In this document: positions 56,513 through 64,000 of the stretch, in pieces
Numbering within the stretch: the first letter of the stretch is position 1
Layout: the number at the start of each line of letters is the position of its first letter
Source of the DNA: an uncultured Actinomycetes bacterium
Lineage (GTDB): Bacteria; Actinomycetota; Acidimicrobiia; Acidimicrobiales; RAAP-2
NCBI GenBank assembly: GCA_903860745.1
Contig: CAIORQ010000092.1
Coordinates: forward strand, 1-64,000
Direction: 5' to 3'
DNA: 64,000 nucleotides
Notes under the pieces: generated by a model
Told to the model about the DNA's origin: nothing
Database searches by the model: none
What the model saw: only the letters and a program-made list of their open reading frames with translations
Program-made: the position numbers and the translations under genes

Positions 56513-58047
56513 CGCTCTCGGTCGTGCCCCGGCCCCGGGTGGTCGAAGGGCACGACGGGGCCCTGGTGCTGCGCTCGCCGCTGCGGGTGGCCTGCGCGGA
56601 GGAGTCCCGCGAGGTGGTCGCGGTCTTCGCCGACGACCTCGCCGGCGCCGTCGGATGGGACGTGCGCCTCGTGGCGCCCACCGAGGCCTGCGACCTTCGA
56701 CTGCGTCACGACGCGACGCTCGCCGACGAGCACTTCGCCCTCCACGTGGGCGACGAGGTGGACGTCACGGCCGCTGGTCCTCGGGGGTTCGCCCACGCGC
56801 TGACGCTGCTGCGACAGTTGGGACCGGCGGCGCTGTGGTCCAGGGGCGCGCAGCTCGAGAGCTGGACGCTGCCGGCGGTGACCGTGGTGGACGGCCCGCG
56901 CTTCGCCTGGCGCGGCACCCACCTCGACGTCGCCCGGCACTTCTTCGGCGTCGACGTCGTGAAGCGGATGATCGACCTGCTGGCGGCGCACCGGATGAAC
57001 ACCCTGCACCTGCACCTCAACGACGACCAGGGGTGGCGAGTGGAGGTGCCCGCGTGGCCGCGCCTGACCAGCGTCGGGGCCTGGCGACGGCGGTCGCCCC
57101 TCGGTCACGAGAGCGAGGGGCGGGTCGACGACGTCCCCCACGGCGGCTTCTACAGCGTCGCCGACGTCGCCGAGATCGTGGAGTACGCGCGCCGCCGTCG
57201 GGTCACGCTCGTCCCCGAGATCGACCTGCCGGGCCACGCCCAGGCGGTCCTCGCCGCCTACCCCCAGTTCGCGAACACCGACGAGCCCCTGGAGGTCTGG
57301 GACCATTGGGGGATCTCCACCCACGTGCTCAACGTGGAGGAGGCGACGCTGGACTTCGCCGAGGAGGTCGTGCGCCACGTCGCCAGCCTGTTCCCCGGAT
57401 CGCCGGTGCACATCGGCGGCGACGAGTGCCCGAGCGAGGAGTGGGCCGACAGCGAGGCGGCCCGCCACGTGATGGCGGTCCACGGCTTCGACGAGGCGGG
57501 TCAGCTCCAGGGCCTCTACACGCGACGACTGGCCGAGGCGCTGCGCGGCGACGGGCACGCGGTGCTGGCCTGGGATGAGGTGCTCGACGCCGACGTGTCG
57601 CCCGGGACCACCATCTGCGCGTGGCGCAGCGTGGACAAGGGCGTCGAGGCGGCCCGACGCGGCTTCGACGTGGTCATGGCGCCGATGCAGTACCTCTACC
57701 TCGACTGGCTCAGCTCCGAGAGTCCCGACGAGCCCGTGGCCGTCGCACCGCGACCCTTCGTCACCACCTGGGAGAAGGTCTACGGCTTCGAGGTGGTGCC
57801 CGAGGGGCTGGACGCGTCACTCGCCGGTCACGTGATCGGTGCCCAGGTCCAGCTGTGGACCGAGTACATCGACTCGGTCGCGCGTCTGGACTACATGGCC
57901 TTCCCGCGCCTGTGCGCCTTCGCCGAGGTGGCCTGGGGCACGGCGGGCGAGCTCGGTGAGTTCCGCGGCCGACTCGTCGAGCACCTCGCGCGCCTCGACG
58001 CCATGGGGGTGGCCTACCGACCGCTCGACCCCGAAGGCACGAGTTGA
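56509..58047 (+). CDS. Beta-N-acetylhexosaminidase, glycoside hydrolase family 20
   Basis: A 512-residue enzyme without a signal peptide, so it acts on sugars after import. It has the GH20b N-terminal domain (about 5-130), then the TIM barrel with FAWRGTHLDVARHFF, HRMNTLHLHLNDDQGWRVEV, LVPEIDLPGHAQAVLAAYP, and the catalytic Asp-Glu pair in VHIGGDECPSEEW (about 305-306). Substrate-assisted cleavage releases terminal GlcNAc or GalNAc. The GTG start overlaps the ATPase stop. The ORF-track start at 56395 lies inside that gene. It is the clearest clue to the locus's substrate. Confidence 0.95.
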   Translation: MTLSVVPRPRVVEGHDGALVLRSPLRVACAEESREVVAVFADDLAGAVGWDVRLVAPTEACDLRLRHDATLADEHFALHVGDEVDVTAAGPRGFAHALTLLRQLGPAALWSRGAQLESWTLPAVTVVDGPRFAWRGTHLDVARHFFGVDVVKRMIDLLAAHRMNTLHLHLNDDQGWRVEVPAWPRLTSVGAWRRRSPLGHESEGRVDDVPHGGFYSVADVAEIVEYARRRRVTLVPEIDLPGHAQAVLAAYPQFANTDEPLEVWDHWGISTHVLNVEEATLDFAEEVVRHVASLFPGSPVHIGGDECPSEEWADSEAARHVMAVHGFDEAGQLQGLYTRRLAEALRGDGHAVLAWDEVLDADVSPGTTICAWRSVDKGVEAARRGFDVVMAPMQYLYLDWLSSESPDEPVAVAPRPFVTTWEKVYGFEVVPEGLDASLAGHVIGAQVQLWTEYIDSVARLDYMAFPRLCAFAEVAWGTAGELGEFRGRLVEHLARLDAMGVAYRPLDPEGTS

Positions 58048-59033
58048 GCGACACGCTGGCGTTGATGGACCTCTTCCTCGGTCCGGCCACGCCCGCGGCG
58101 CTGGAGAGGGTGTCGGGCGTCGATCGCGCCCAGATGCGCGGCCTCCTGGACGAACTCAGACTGGCCCCGGAGGTCGTCGCCGAACTCGAGGCCCACTGGG
58201 AATCGACGCGCGACACGCCGCGATGGGCCTCGCTGCTGGCCGCCCTGAGCGAGCGCGTCCGTCGCGACCGCGGCACCGTCGACGCCCATATCGCGATCTG
58301 GGCGGACCTGGACGACTACGGACCCGAGGGTCGGCTCCTCTACTACTACCTCTTCGCCCTCGAGGCCCCGGGCCTGGTCGAGCTCTACGAGAGCTGGGGC
58401 CTGCCCGAGGACGTGCGTCGCGCGACCCTCGGCGCCCTGGCTCGCCACGGGGAGACCCACCGGCTCAAGCACGGCACGGTGGGCGTGGACGCCGGGTGGT
58501 GGACGCTGCCCCTGCTGTGGGGGAACATCCTCGAGGTGGGCAGCCTCAAGTTCGAGTACCTGCACCTCGGGGTGGGGACCCTCTCGCCGCACCCCTGGCT
58601 CGACGAGGACGTCGCGAGGCGCAGGGGCGAGGGCTTCCGGCGCGGGGACCCGGCGCTCAACGTGCACATCCCGGCGCGCATCGATCTCTCCGACGAGGCC
58701 CTCGACGCGACCTTCGCGCGGGCCCGAGAGGTGCTCCCTCGCGTCTGGCCCGTCGCGACGAGGCGCATCGCCGTGTGCCAGTCGTGGATGATGGACGACC
58801 GCCTCGTGGCGGCCCTGGGCGAGGGGAGCCGGATCGTGCGCTTCCAACGGCGCTTCGAGCTCATCGAGCCCTACGCCGACGACGTCGACAACGTCATGTA
58901 CTTCGTCTTCGGCGTCGAGGGGGTCGACCCGTCGACCCTCCAGCCCAACTCGCGACTGCAGCGCTACATCAAGGAGGTCCTGGTCGCGGGGGGCTCGTGG
59001 CACAGCCGTACGGGCTGGCTGGCTTTCGACTGA
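58044..59033 (+). CDS. Acyltransferase-like protein (N-acyltransferase N-term / GNAT-like C-term), uncertain
   Basis: A 329-residue protein with an N-terminal helical part (LALMDLFLGPATPAALERV...; about 1-130) and an alpha/beta C-terminal part (about 140-325: GTVGVDAGWWTLPLLWGNIL, LNVHIPARIDLSDEALDATF, WMMDDRLVAALGEGSRIVRF). From the pattern I think it is the two-part acyltransferase family (NAT_N plus GNAT_C), but I am not sure. The TTG start overlaps the GH20 stop, so it is coupled to hexosamine release. It may acylate or bind the freed amino sugar. No catalytic residues are assigned. Confidence 0.5.
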   Translation: MSDTLALMDLFLGPATPAALERVSGVDRAQMRGLLDELRLAPEVVAELEAHWESTRDTPRWASLLAALSERVRRDRGTVDAHIAIWADLDDYGPEGRLLYYYLFALEAPGLVELYESWGLPEDVRRATLGALARHGETHRLKHGTVGVDAGWWTLPLLWGNILEVGSLKFEYLHLGVGTLSPHPWLDEDVARRRGEGFRRGDPALNVHIPARIDLSDEALDATFARAREVLPRVWPVATRRIAVCQSWMMDDRLVAALGEGSRIVRFQRRFELIEPYADDVDNVMYFVFGVEGVDPSTLQPNSRLQRYIKEVLVAGGSWHSRTGWLAFD

Positions 59034-59035
59034 CC

Positions 59036-59047
59036 CCACCGCGGTGG
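59036..59047 (+). terminator. Possible hairpin after the importer operon
   Basis: CCACCGCGGTGG is a perfect palindrome right after the stop at 59033. No T-tract follows directly, so it is a weak terminator candidate. Confidence 0.3.
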
Positions 59048-59116
59048 CGCGACGGGTGACCCGGTGTTGAAATCCTTCCTGTTTCTCTCATTTGGTGTGA
59101 TTTCGGTGGCAAACTT

Positions 59117-59133
59117 TGTGAATATTTCTCATG
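59117..59133 (+). promoter_or_regulatory. Operator-like distal site upstream of deoR
   Basis: TGTGAATATTTCTCATG is close to the perfect repeat TGTGAGAATTTCTCACA at 50859 (13 of 17 positions). It is a candidate second binding site. Confidence 0.5.
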
Positions 59134-59139
59134 AATTCA

Positions 59140-59168
59140 TTGAAACATGTGAAAAATTCACATATTAT
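59140..59168 (+). promoter_or_regulatory. Sigma-70-type promoter of the DeoR-family gene (leaderless)
   Basis: TTGAAA (59140-59145), a 17-nt spacer and TATTAT (59163-59168). GTG 59176 follows 7 nt after the -10 box, so the mRNA is probably leaderless. Confidence 0.65.
59147..59163 (+). promoter_or_regulatory. Operator in the -35/-10 spacer of the DeoR-family gene
   Basis: ATGTGAA-AAA-TTCACAT is a perfect 17-nt inverted repeat. It has the same position relative to the promoter as the 16/17 match before the importer operon. This indicates negative autoregulation. Confidence 0.75.
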
Positions 59169-59175
59169 GGCGCAC

Positions 59176-59955
59176 GTGGATTCCAAGACCCGTCGCATGA
59201 CGATCGCCGAACGCCTGCGCGTGCAGGGTGAGGCCTCGATCGTCGGACTCGCGGCGCTCTTTGGCACCTCGGAGATGACCATCCGTCGCGACCTCGACCA
59301 GCTCGAGGTCGAGGGACTCGCCAGACGCGCCCGCGGTGGGGCCATCTCGGTGCAGAGCCGCTCCTTCGAACCCCCCATCTTGCAGCGCTCCGCGCAGTCC
59401 TCCGAGGCCAAGCGGGCCATCGGGGCCGCCGCCGCGGCGATGCTGCGCGTCAACGAGACCGTCTTCCTCGACGTGGGCAGCACCACCCACGAGATGGCCA
59501 AGGCCATCGACGCGGACCTGCCGATCACCGCGATCACCAGCTCACTGCTCATCGCCATGGAACTCTCGGCCAAGCCCGCGGTCAAGACCATCGTCACCGG
59601 CGGGGTGATCCGCCAGGGCGAGTTGAGCCTGATCGGTCCCCGGGCCCAGGCCTCCTTCGCCGACCTCAACTTCGACGCGGTCTTCATGGGCGTCGCGGGC
59701 ATCTCCGACACCCGCGGGCTCACCGAGTACAACCTCGACGACGCCGACGTCAAGCGCGCCGCCATGGTGCAGGGGCGCCGCGTGATCGTGCTGGCCGACG
59801 AATCCAAGATCGGCCGGGTCGCGCTGTGCACCTTCGCCCCCATCCACGCGGTGGACGTGCTCATCACCGACGCCGCGCCTTCGCACCCCGGCGTGCGCCA
59901 CATCCGAGAGCAGGACGTCGAAGTCCTGCACGTCACCTCGCCAGAGAAGGAGTAA
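59176..59955 (+). CDS. DeoR-family transcriptional repressor
   Basis: A 259-residue regulator. The N-terminal winged helix-turn-helix is MTIAERLRVQGEASIVGLAA then SEMTIRRDLDQLEVEGLARR (the DeoR signature). The C-terminal DeoRC effector domain of the sugar-phosphate-isomerase fold includes FLDVGSTTHEMAKAI and FMGVAGISDTRGLTEYN. Such proteins are usually released from DNA by a phosphorylated sugar. I place the start at GTG 59176. The track start ATG 59131 and ATG 59167 lie upstream of, or inside, the -10 box and cannot be translated from this promoter. It starts an operon with BtpA, FGGY and SDR genes. Confidence 0.92.
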   Translation: MDSKTRRMTIAERLRVQGEASIVGLAALFGTSEMTIRRDLDQLEVEGLARRARGGAISVQSRSFEPPILQRSAQSSEAKRAIGAAAAAMLRVNETVFLDVGSTTHEMAKAIDADLPITAITSSLLIAMELSAKPAVKTIVTGGVIRQGELSLIGPRAQASFADLNFDAVFMGVAGISDTRGLTEYNLDDADVKRAAMVQGRRVIVLADESKIGRVALCTFAPIHAVDVLITDAAPSHPGVRHIREQDVEVLHVTSPEKE

Positions 59956-59961
59956 GTAACC

Positions 59962-60765
59962 ATGTCGCGTTTTCGCACGATCTTCCCGGGAGTCGCCAAG
60001 CCCCTGATCGCCATGGCCCACGTGCCACCGCTGCCCGGGACGCCGCTCTACGACGCCGCAGCCGGCGTGCAGGGGCTCATCGACCACGTCAAGCGTGACA
60101 CCGCGCTGCTGCTCGAGGGCGGCTTCGACGCCGTGCTCTTCTGCAACGAGGGCGACCGCCCCTACCAGCTGCACGCGGGTCTCGAGGCGTCGGCCGTGAT
60201 GACCCGGGTGGCCACCGAGTGCCGGCCCGACGACCGACCCTTCGGCGTGGACTACCTCTGGGACGCCCAGGCGGCCCTGGCCATCGCCGTGGGCTCGGGC
60301 GCCGCGTTCATGCGCGAGGTTATCGACGGCGCCTGGGAGTCCGACATGGGGCCCTGGAGCCCCGACGCGGCCAAGCTCCTGCGCGACCGACGCAACTTCG
60401 GTCGCGACGACCTGGCCATCTTCGCCAACATCACCCCGGAGTTCGCCTCGCCCATCGGCCGGCGCAGCCCCGCGCAGATGGCCCGCTCGACCGTGGTGTC
60501 GAGCCTGGCCGACGTCATCTTGGTGTCGGGTCCGATGGCGGGCTCCGAGCCCGACGTCGCCACCGTCGCCGAGGTGCGCGAGGCCGTCGACCCCTCCGTG
60601 CCGGTCCTGCTCAACACCGGCGCCAAGGCCGCGACCATCGCGCAGTACCTCAAGTACGCCGACGGCTGCATCGTCGGTTCGGACCTGAAGCGCGACGGCT
60701 ACACCTGGAACGAGGTCGAGCCCGAACGCGTCAAGCGCTTCATCGACGCCGCTCGCAGTGCCTGA
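59962..60765 (+). CDS. BtpA/SgcQ family TIM-barrel protein
   Basis: A 267-residue protein of the BtpA family (named for photosystem I biogenesis in cyanobacteria; the enteric member is SgcQ of a sugar operon). It shows KPLIAMAHVPPLPGTPLYDA, LLEGGFDAVLFCNEGDRPYQ, FMREVIDGAWESDMGPW, IFANITPEFASPIG and the phosphate-binding-like VLLNTGAKAATIAQYLKYAD with GCIVGSDLKRDG. The fold is a phosphate-binding (beta/alpha)8 barrel. In this setting it is probably an enzyme on a sugar or sugar phosphate, and the reaction is unknown. GAAGGAG precedes the ATG. Confidence 0.85.
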   Translation: MSRFRTIFPGVAKPLIAMAHVPPLPGTPLYDAAAGVQGLIDHVKRDTALLLEGGFDAVLFCNEGDRPYQLHAGLEASAVMTRVATECRPDDRPFGVDYLWDAQAALAIAVGSGAAFMREVIDGAWESDMGPWSPDAAKLLRDRRNFGRDDLAIFANITPEFASPIGRRSPAQMARSTVVSSLADVILVSGPMAGSEPDVATVAEVREAVDPSVPVLLNTGAKAATIAQYLKYADGCIVGSDLKRDGYTWNEVEPERVKRFIDAARSA

Positions 60766-62248
60766 GCTCGGCCCACTGCTGCTGGGCATCGACCTGGGCT
60801 CCTCGGGGGTCAAGGCGACCCTGGTGAGCCCCGAGCGCGGCATCGTGGCCAGCACGAGCCGCCCCGTCGCTCTCTTCAGCGACCACGCCGGCTGGGCCGA
60901 GGCCGACCCGGCCGAGTGGTGGGGGGCGGCCTGCGAGGTGATCGGCGAACTGTTGGCGACGAGCGGCGCGGACAAGTCCGACGTCGGGGCCCTGGCGGTG
61001 TCGGGCATGGTCCCGGCCGTGGTGCTCTGCGACGACCGGGGCGTGCCGCTGCGCCGGGCGATCCTCCAGAACGACGCGCGCGCGACCGCCGAGATCCGTG
61101 AACTCCAGGGCGCCCTCGCGCACCTGGACCTCCTGCGACTGACCGGTTCGGTCCTGTCGCAACAATCCGTCTCCCCGACGGTGCTGTGGCTGGCGCGCCG
61201 CGAGCCCGAGTCGTGGTCCCGCACCGCCAGCGTGCAGGGGTCCTACGACTGGCTCGCCCGCCAGTTCGGCGCCGAGGCGCACGTGGAGCAGAACTGGGCC
61301 CTCGAGAGCGGGCTCTACGACCTCGAACTGCGACCCCTCGACGACGTCGTGGCCGCCACCGGCGTTGTCTGGCCCGCCCTCTTGCCGGTGCGGCGGCCGG
61401 GCAGCGTGGTCGGCGAGGTCAGCGTCGCCGCGGCCGAGGCCAGTGGACTGGCCGCCGGGACGACCATCGTGGTGGGCGGCGCCGACCACGTGCTCTCGGC
61501 CTACGGCGCGGGACTGGTCAAGTCGGGCGACGCGCTGATCAAGCTCGGGGGGGCTGGCGACATCCTGGCGGTGTCCAAGCAGGTCTTCCTCGACCGCCGG
61601 CTCTACCTCGACGCGCACCCGGTGCCGGGTTCGTGGCTACCCAACGGCTGCATGGCCACCAGCGGCTCGGTCCTGCGCTGGGAGCAGCACCTCCTGGCCG
61701 ACGCCTCCCTGGAGGAGCTCGACGCCGCGGCGCGCGAGGCGACCCCCGGCGCGCTGCTGTCGCTGCCGTACTTCCTGGGCGAGAAGACCCCCCTGCACGA
61801 CCCGGACCTTCGCGGGATCATCGCCGGACTTCACCTGGGCACCACCAAGGGCGACCTGCACCGCTCCTTCCTCGAGGGCATCGCCTACGGCTTCAAGGCG
61901 CACGTCGACGTCTTCGCCGAGGGCGGCCTGGTGCTCGGCGACGTGCGCGTCACCAACGGCGGATCGCGCTCGCGTCTGTGGCGAGAGATCCTCGCCGACG
62001 TCCTCCAGCGCGACCTCATCTCGATCATCAACCACCCCGGGGCCTCCTACGGCGCCGCGGTCATCGCCGGCATCGGCACCGGACTGGTGGACGACTGGAG
62101 CTACGTGACGGGGGCCCTCGAGAGGGGCGAGGTCATCTCGCCCAACCCCGAGAACGTCTCGCTCTACGAGGAGCGCTACCAGCAGTTCCTCCAACTGGGC
62201 CAGGTCACCGCCGTCATCTCGCACTCACTAGCAAGGAGCACCTCATGA
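60758..62248 (+). CDS. FGGY-family carbohydrate kinase
   Basis: A 496-residue kinase: LLLGIDLGSSGVKATLVSPE (N-terminal phosphate loop), GWAEADPAEWW, LQNDARATAEI (substrate site), VGGADHVLSAYGAGLVKSGD and RVTNGGSRSRLWREILADVL (C-terminal ATP-binding). The best match is the xylulokinase/ribulokinase-like branch, and the sugar could be a ketose or polyol. It overlaps the BtpA gene by 8 nt, and the SDR gene overlaps its stop. Its product could be the effector of the DeoR repressor. Confidence 0.92.
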   Translation: MPELGPLLLGIDLGSSGVKATLVSPERGIVASTSRPVALFSDHAGWAEADPAEWWGAACEVIGELLATSGADKSDVGALAVSGMVPAVVLCDDRGVPLRRAILQNDARATAEIRELQGALAHLDLLRLTGSVLSQQSVSPTVLWLARREPESWSRTASVQGSYDWLARQFGAEAHVEQNWALESGLYDLELRPLDDVVAATGVVWPALLPVRRPGSVVGEVSVAAAEASGLAAGTTIVVGGADHVLSAYGAGLVKSGDALIKLGGAGDILAVSKQVFLDRRLYLDAHPVPGSWLPNGCMATSGSVLRWEQHLLADASLEELDAAAREATPGALLSLPYFLGEKTPLHDPDLRGIIAGLHLGTTKGDLHRSFLEGIAYGFKAHVDVFAEGGLVLGDVRVTNGGSRSRLWREILADVLQRDLISIINHPGASYGAAVIAGIGTGLVDDWSYVTGALERGEVISPNPENVSLYEERYQQFLQLGQVTAVISHSLARSTS

Positions 62249-63009
62249 GTCAACCCGTCGCCGCCGTCACCGGAGCCGGATCGGGCATCGGGGCGGCCAT
62301 CGCGCGCGAGCTCGGTTCGCGCGGCTACCACGTGGTCGTCTCGGACATCGACGCGGAGGCGGCGGCCACCGTGGCGCGCGGCATAGCCAGCGCGGAGTCG
62401 CATCGCCTCGACGTCACGAGCCCGGCGGACTGCGACGCCCTGGTCAACAACATCGTCACGGCCCACGGTCGACTGGACGTGTGGGTCTCCAACGCGGGTA
62501 TCTCCAAGATGCAGCGCTTCGTCGACATCTCGCCGGCCGACCTCGTGCGCAACTTCGAGGTCAACACCTACGGCGTCTTCTACTGCGGCCAGTCCGCCGC
62601 GCGCGCCATGATCGCCCTGGGCACGCCCGGGCGAATCATCAACACCGCCTCCATGGCCGCCAAGCAGGGCGGCGTCCCCTTCCTCGCGGACTACGTGGCC
62701 TCGAAGTTCGCGGTGCTGGGCCTCACCCAGGCCATGGCCTTCGAGCTCGCCCCCCACGGCATCCGGGTCAACTCGGTGTGCCCGGGCTTCGTGGCCACTC
62801 CCATGCAGACGCGCGAGTTGGCCTGGGAGGCGCAGCTGCGCGGCGCCGACCCCGAGACGGTCAAGCAGATGTGGATCAACGACACGCCGCTCGGACGACT
62901 CGAGGTCCCCGAGGACGTCGCCAAGGTCGTGGCCTTCCTCGCCTCCGACGACGCCGAGTTCTTGACCGGCGAGTCCATCTCGGTCAACGGCGGGGCCTTC
63001 ATGGACTGA
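62245..63009 (+). CDS. Short-chain dehydrogenase/reductase
   Basis: A 254-residue classical SDR: VTGAGSGIGAAIARELGSRG (NAD(P) loop), a D at the end of strand 2 (VVVSDIDAEAA) favouring NAD(H), NAGISKMQRF, INTASMAAKQ (catalytic Ser) and YVASKFAVLGL (YxxxK), ending in the usual SVNGGAFMD. It probably oxidises a polyol or reduces a ketose to supply the FGGY kinase with its substrate. The ATG follows AAGGAG and overlaps the kinase stop (ATGA). The track start at 61186 is inside the kinase. Confidence 0.93.
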   Translation: MSQPVAAVTGAGSGIGAAIARELGSRGYHVVVSDIDAEAAATVARGIASAESHRLDVTSPADCDALVNNIVTAHGRLDVWVSNAGISKMQRFVDISPADLVRNFEVNTYGVFYCGQSAARAMIALGTPGRIINTASMAAKQGGVPFLADYVASKFAVLGLTQAMAFELAPHGIRVNSVCPGFVATPMQTRELAWEAQLRGADPETVKQMWINDTPLGRLEVPEDVAKVVAFLASDDAEFLTGESISVNGGAFMD

Positions 63010-63055
63010 AGGGTCCGCTCGCGGTCATCGCTGCGAAGCGCCGGCGACCAGGTCG

Positions 63056-63061
63056 TAGACT
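63056..63061 (+). promoter_or_regulatory. Possible -10 box upstream of the last gene
   Basis: TAGACT, 40 nt before ATG 63102. A Shine-Dalgarno (GGGAGG) precedes the ATG. Confidence 0.4.
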
Positions 63062-63101
63062 GAGTCGGTCTGGCGCGCCCCGCGCGGGCGGGGAGGTCGC
63101 G

Positions 63102-64000
63102 ATGTCGTTTCGAGACGCCCTCCGGGGACGACGCCACTGGCCGACTCGCTGGTCGGCGAGCGCCGTCGCCGCAGCGGTCCTCGCCCTCAGCGCCGGACCG
63201 ATCGCCGCGGGCGCTGCGCCCGCCGCGGCCACCCCCTCGATCACCTCGACGATCCCCCTCGTGCCGGCCGTCCTCTACCCGGGCGACGAGACGGTCTCGG
63301 CGCTGTCGTGCCCGTCGGCGGGCAACTGCGTGGCGATCGGCGTCGGCATGGTCACCTCGGGAGTGGATCAGCTCTTCGCCATCGACGAGACCAATGGGGT
63401 CTGGGGTCCGGGTCAGGTGATCGCCGACCCCCTGGCGACCCTCTCGCTGATCTCGCTCAACTCGATGGCGTGCTCCTCGGCGGGCAACTGCGTCGCGGTG
63501 GGGGCCGCGGTCCCGAGCGGGCAGAACCCGGTCTCCCAGGCGATCACGGTGCAGGAGACCGCGGGGGTCTGGGGCGGCGTGCAGTACGTCAGCGTGCCGG
63601 GCACTGCGCCCCAGTACCCCGAGCTCGACGCTGTCTCGTGCCCCTCCGACGGGGACTGCACCGCGGTGGGCGACGTCGCCTCCGGCGCGGCGATCTTCGT
63701 CAGCGAAACCGCCGGCCAATGGGGTGAGGCGACCATCGACGGGCCCTACCTCGCACCGTCCGCCTCTGACCCCTTGGTGGTCACCCATCCGGCCGGCATC
63801 GTCTGCGCCTCCGCGGGCAATTGCACGGCGGTGAGCAACTACCCCTACGCCGCGACCGAGACGAACGGCGTGTGGAGCGCCTTCGAGGCCCTGCCCACGC
63901 CCGCGGGGAGCACCGTGGCCGACTCGCCCCTGCTCACTTCACTGAGCTGTCCCACCCAGGCGAGTTGCGTCGCCGTCGGCAACGTGGCTGTCGGGCCCGA
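63102..64000 (+). CDS. Exported protein with Cys-containing SC.SAGNC.AVG repeats (partial, runs off the window)
   Basis: The frame is open from ATG 63102 (after GGGAGG) to the window end, about 299 codons. It is not in the ORF track because it has no stop. A signal peptide (SASAVAAAVLALSAGPIAAGA) is followed by repeats of about 40-60 residues, each with a pair of cysteines: SCPSAGNCVAIG, ACSSAGNCVAVG, SCPSDGDCTAVG, VCASAGNCTAVS, SCPTQASCVAVG. This pattern recurs in large secreted actinobacterial proteins and suggests beta-propeller blades held by disulfides. Its function is unknown. Confidence 0.8.
   Translation, partial: MSFRDALRGRRHWPTRWSASAVAAAVLALSAGPIAAGAAPAAATPSITSTIPLVPAVLYPGDETVSALSCPSAGNCVAIGVGMVTSGVDQLFAIDETNGVWGPGQVIADPLATLSLISLNSMACSSAGNCVAVGAAVPSGQNPVSQAITVQETAGVWGGVQYVSVPGTAPQYPELDAVSCPSDGDCTAVGDVASGAAIFVSETAGQWGEATIDGPYLAPSASDPLVVTHPAGIVCASAGNCTAVSNYPYAATETNGVWSAFEALPTPAGSTVADSPLLTSLSCPTQASCVAVGNVAVGP

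Noticed and set aside
59131-59175. Upstream start codons of the DeoR-family gene (ATG 59131, ATG 59167)
   Set aside because: They lie before the predicted transcription start, within the promoter and operator. The GTG at 59176 is in frame and fits the leaderless spacing.

Overview
The window is a high-GC chromosomal segment of an actinobacterium. Gene content and order (eno, FtsB-like, DUF501, Ppx/GppA; mfd, PpiC-like, MazG; F420 genes cofD/cofE; a PpiC-like exported protein; proteins with SC..AGNC repeats) most resemble Acidimicrobiia. That placement is an inference from gene families, not from a marker tree.

Layout. 1-1975 is the end of an integrated mobile element of lower GC. It holds a frameshifted ArdC-like antirestriction metalloprotease, a small excisionase-type helix-turn-helix gene, a non-coding stretch with a tandem 12-bp repeat, and the 3' half of a tRNA-Gln gene that marks the junction. 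2.0-17 kb is housekeeping: prs, rplY, pth, mfd, a PpiC-like exported foldase, mazG, eno, a septum-initiator-like protein, DUF501, Ppx/GppA, an acetyltransferase, a glycosyltransferase and an NlpC/P60 hydrolase. A tRNA with a UAA anticodon but a short class I variable loop lies at 17.2 kb. 17-23 kb carries a VOC protein, exonuclease III, a sugar nucleotidyltransferase, the F420 pair cofD/cofE and a serine hydrolase. 23.4-38.9 kb is largely about surface glycans: three glycosyltransferases, a nucleotide-sugar epimerase/reductase, a very large GT2-membrane protein with its DUF5719 partner, a large multi-pass membrane protein and a phosphomannomutase, interrupted by ftsH and a CPBP protease. 38.9-46 kb runs mostly on the minus strand: an exported protein, an EamA transporter with Ada, then a glycosyltransferase, PPK2, archaeal-type riboflavin synthase and thiolase. 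46-48.9 kb has two transporters.

48.9-63 kb is a carbohydrate catabolic locus. It contains a ROK-like kinase, a SIS-domain sugar isomerase/deaminase, a five-gene family 5 ABC importer, a GH20 beta-N-acetylhexosaminidase, an acyltransferase-like protein of uncertain role, a DeoR-family repressor, a BtpA/SgcQ TIM-barrel protein, an FGGY kinase and a short-chain dehydrogenase. The importer promoter and the deoR promoter share a near-identical 17-bp inverted repeat placed exactly between the -35 and -10 boxes. This suggests that one repressor controls both halves. The likely substrate class is N-acetylhexosamine-containing oligosaccharides. The last gene is a partial exported protein with Cys-containing repeats.

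A genome-wide habit is visible. About fifteen genes have a TANNNT box 5-7 nt before the start codon and no Shine-Dalgarno, which indicates leaderless transcripts. I used this rule to choose several starts.
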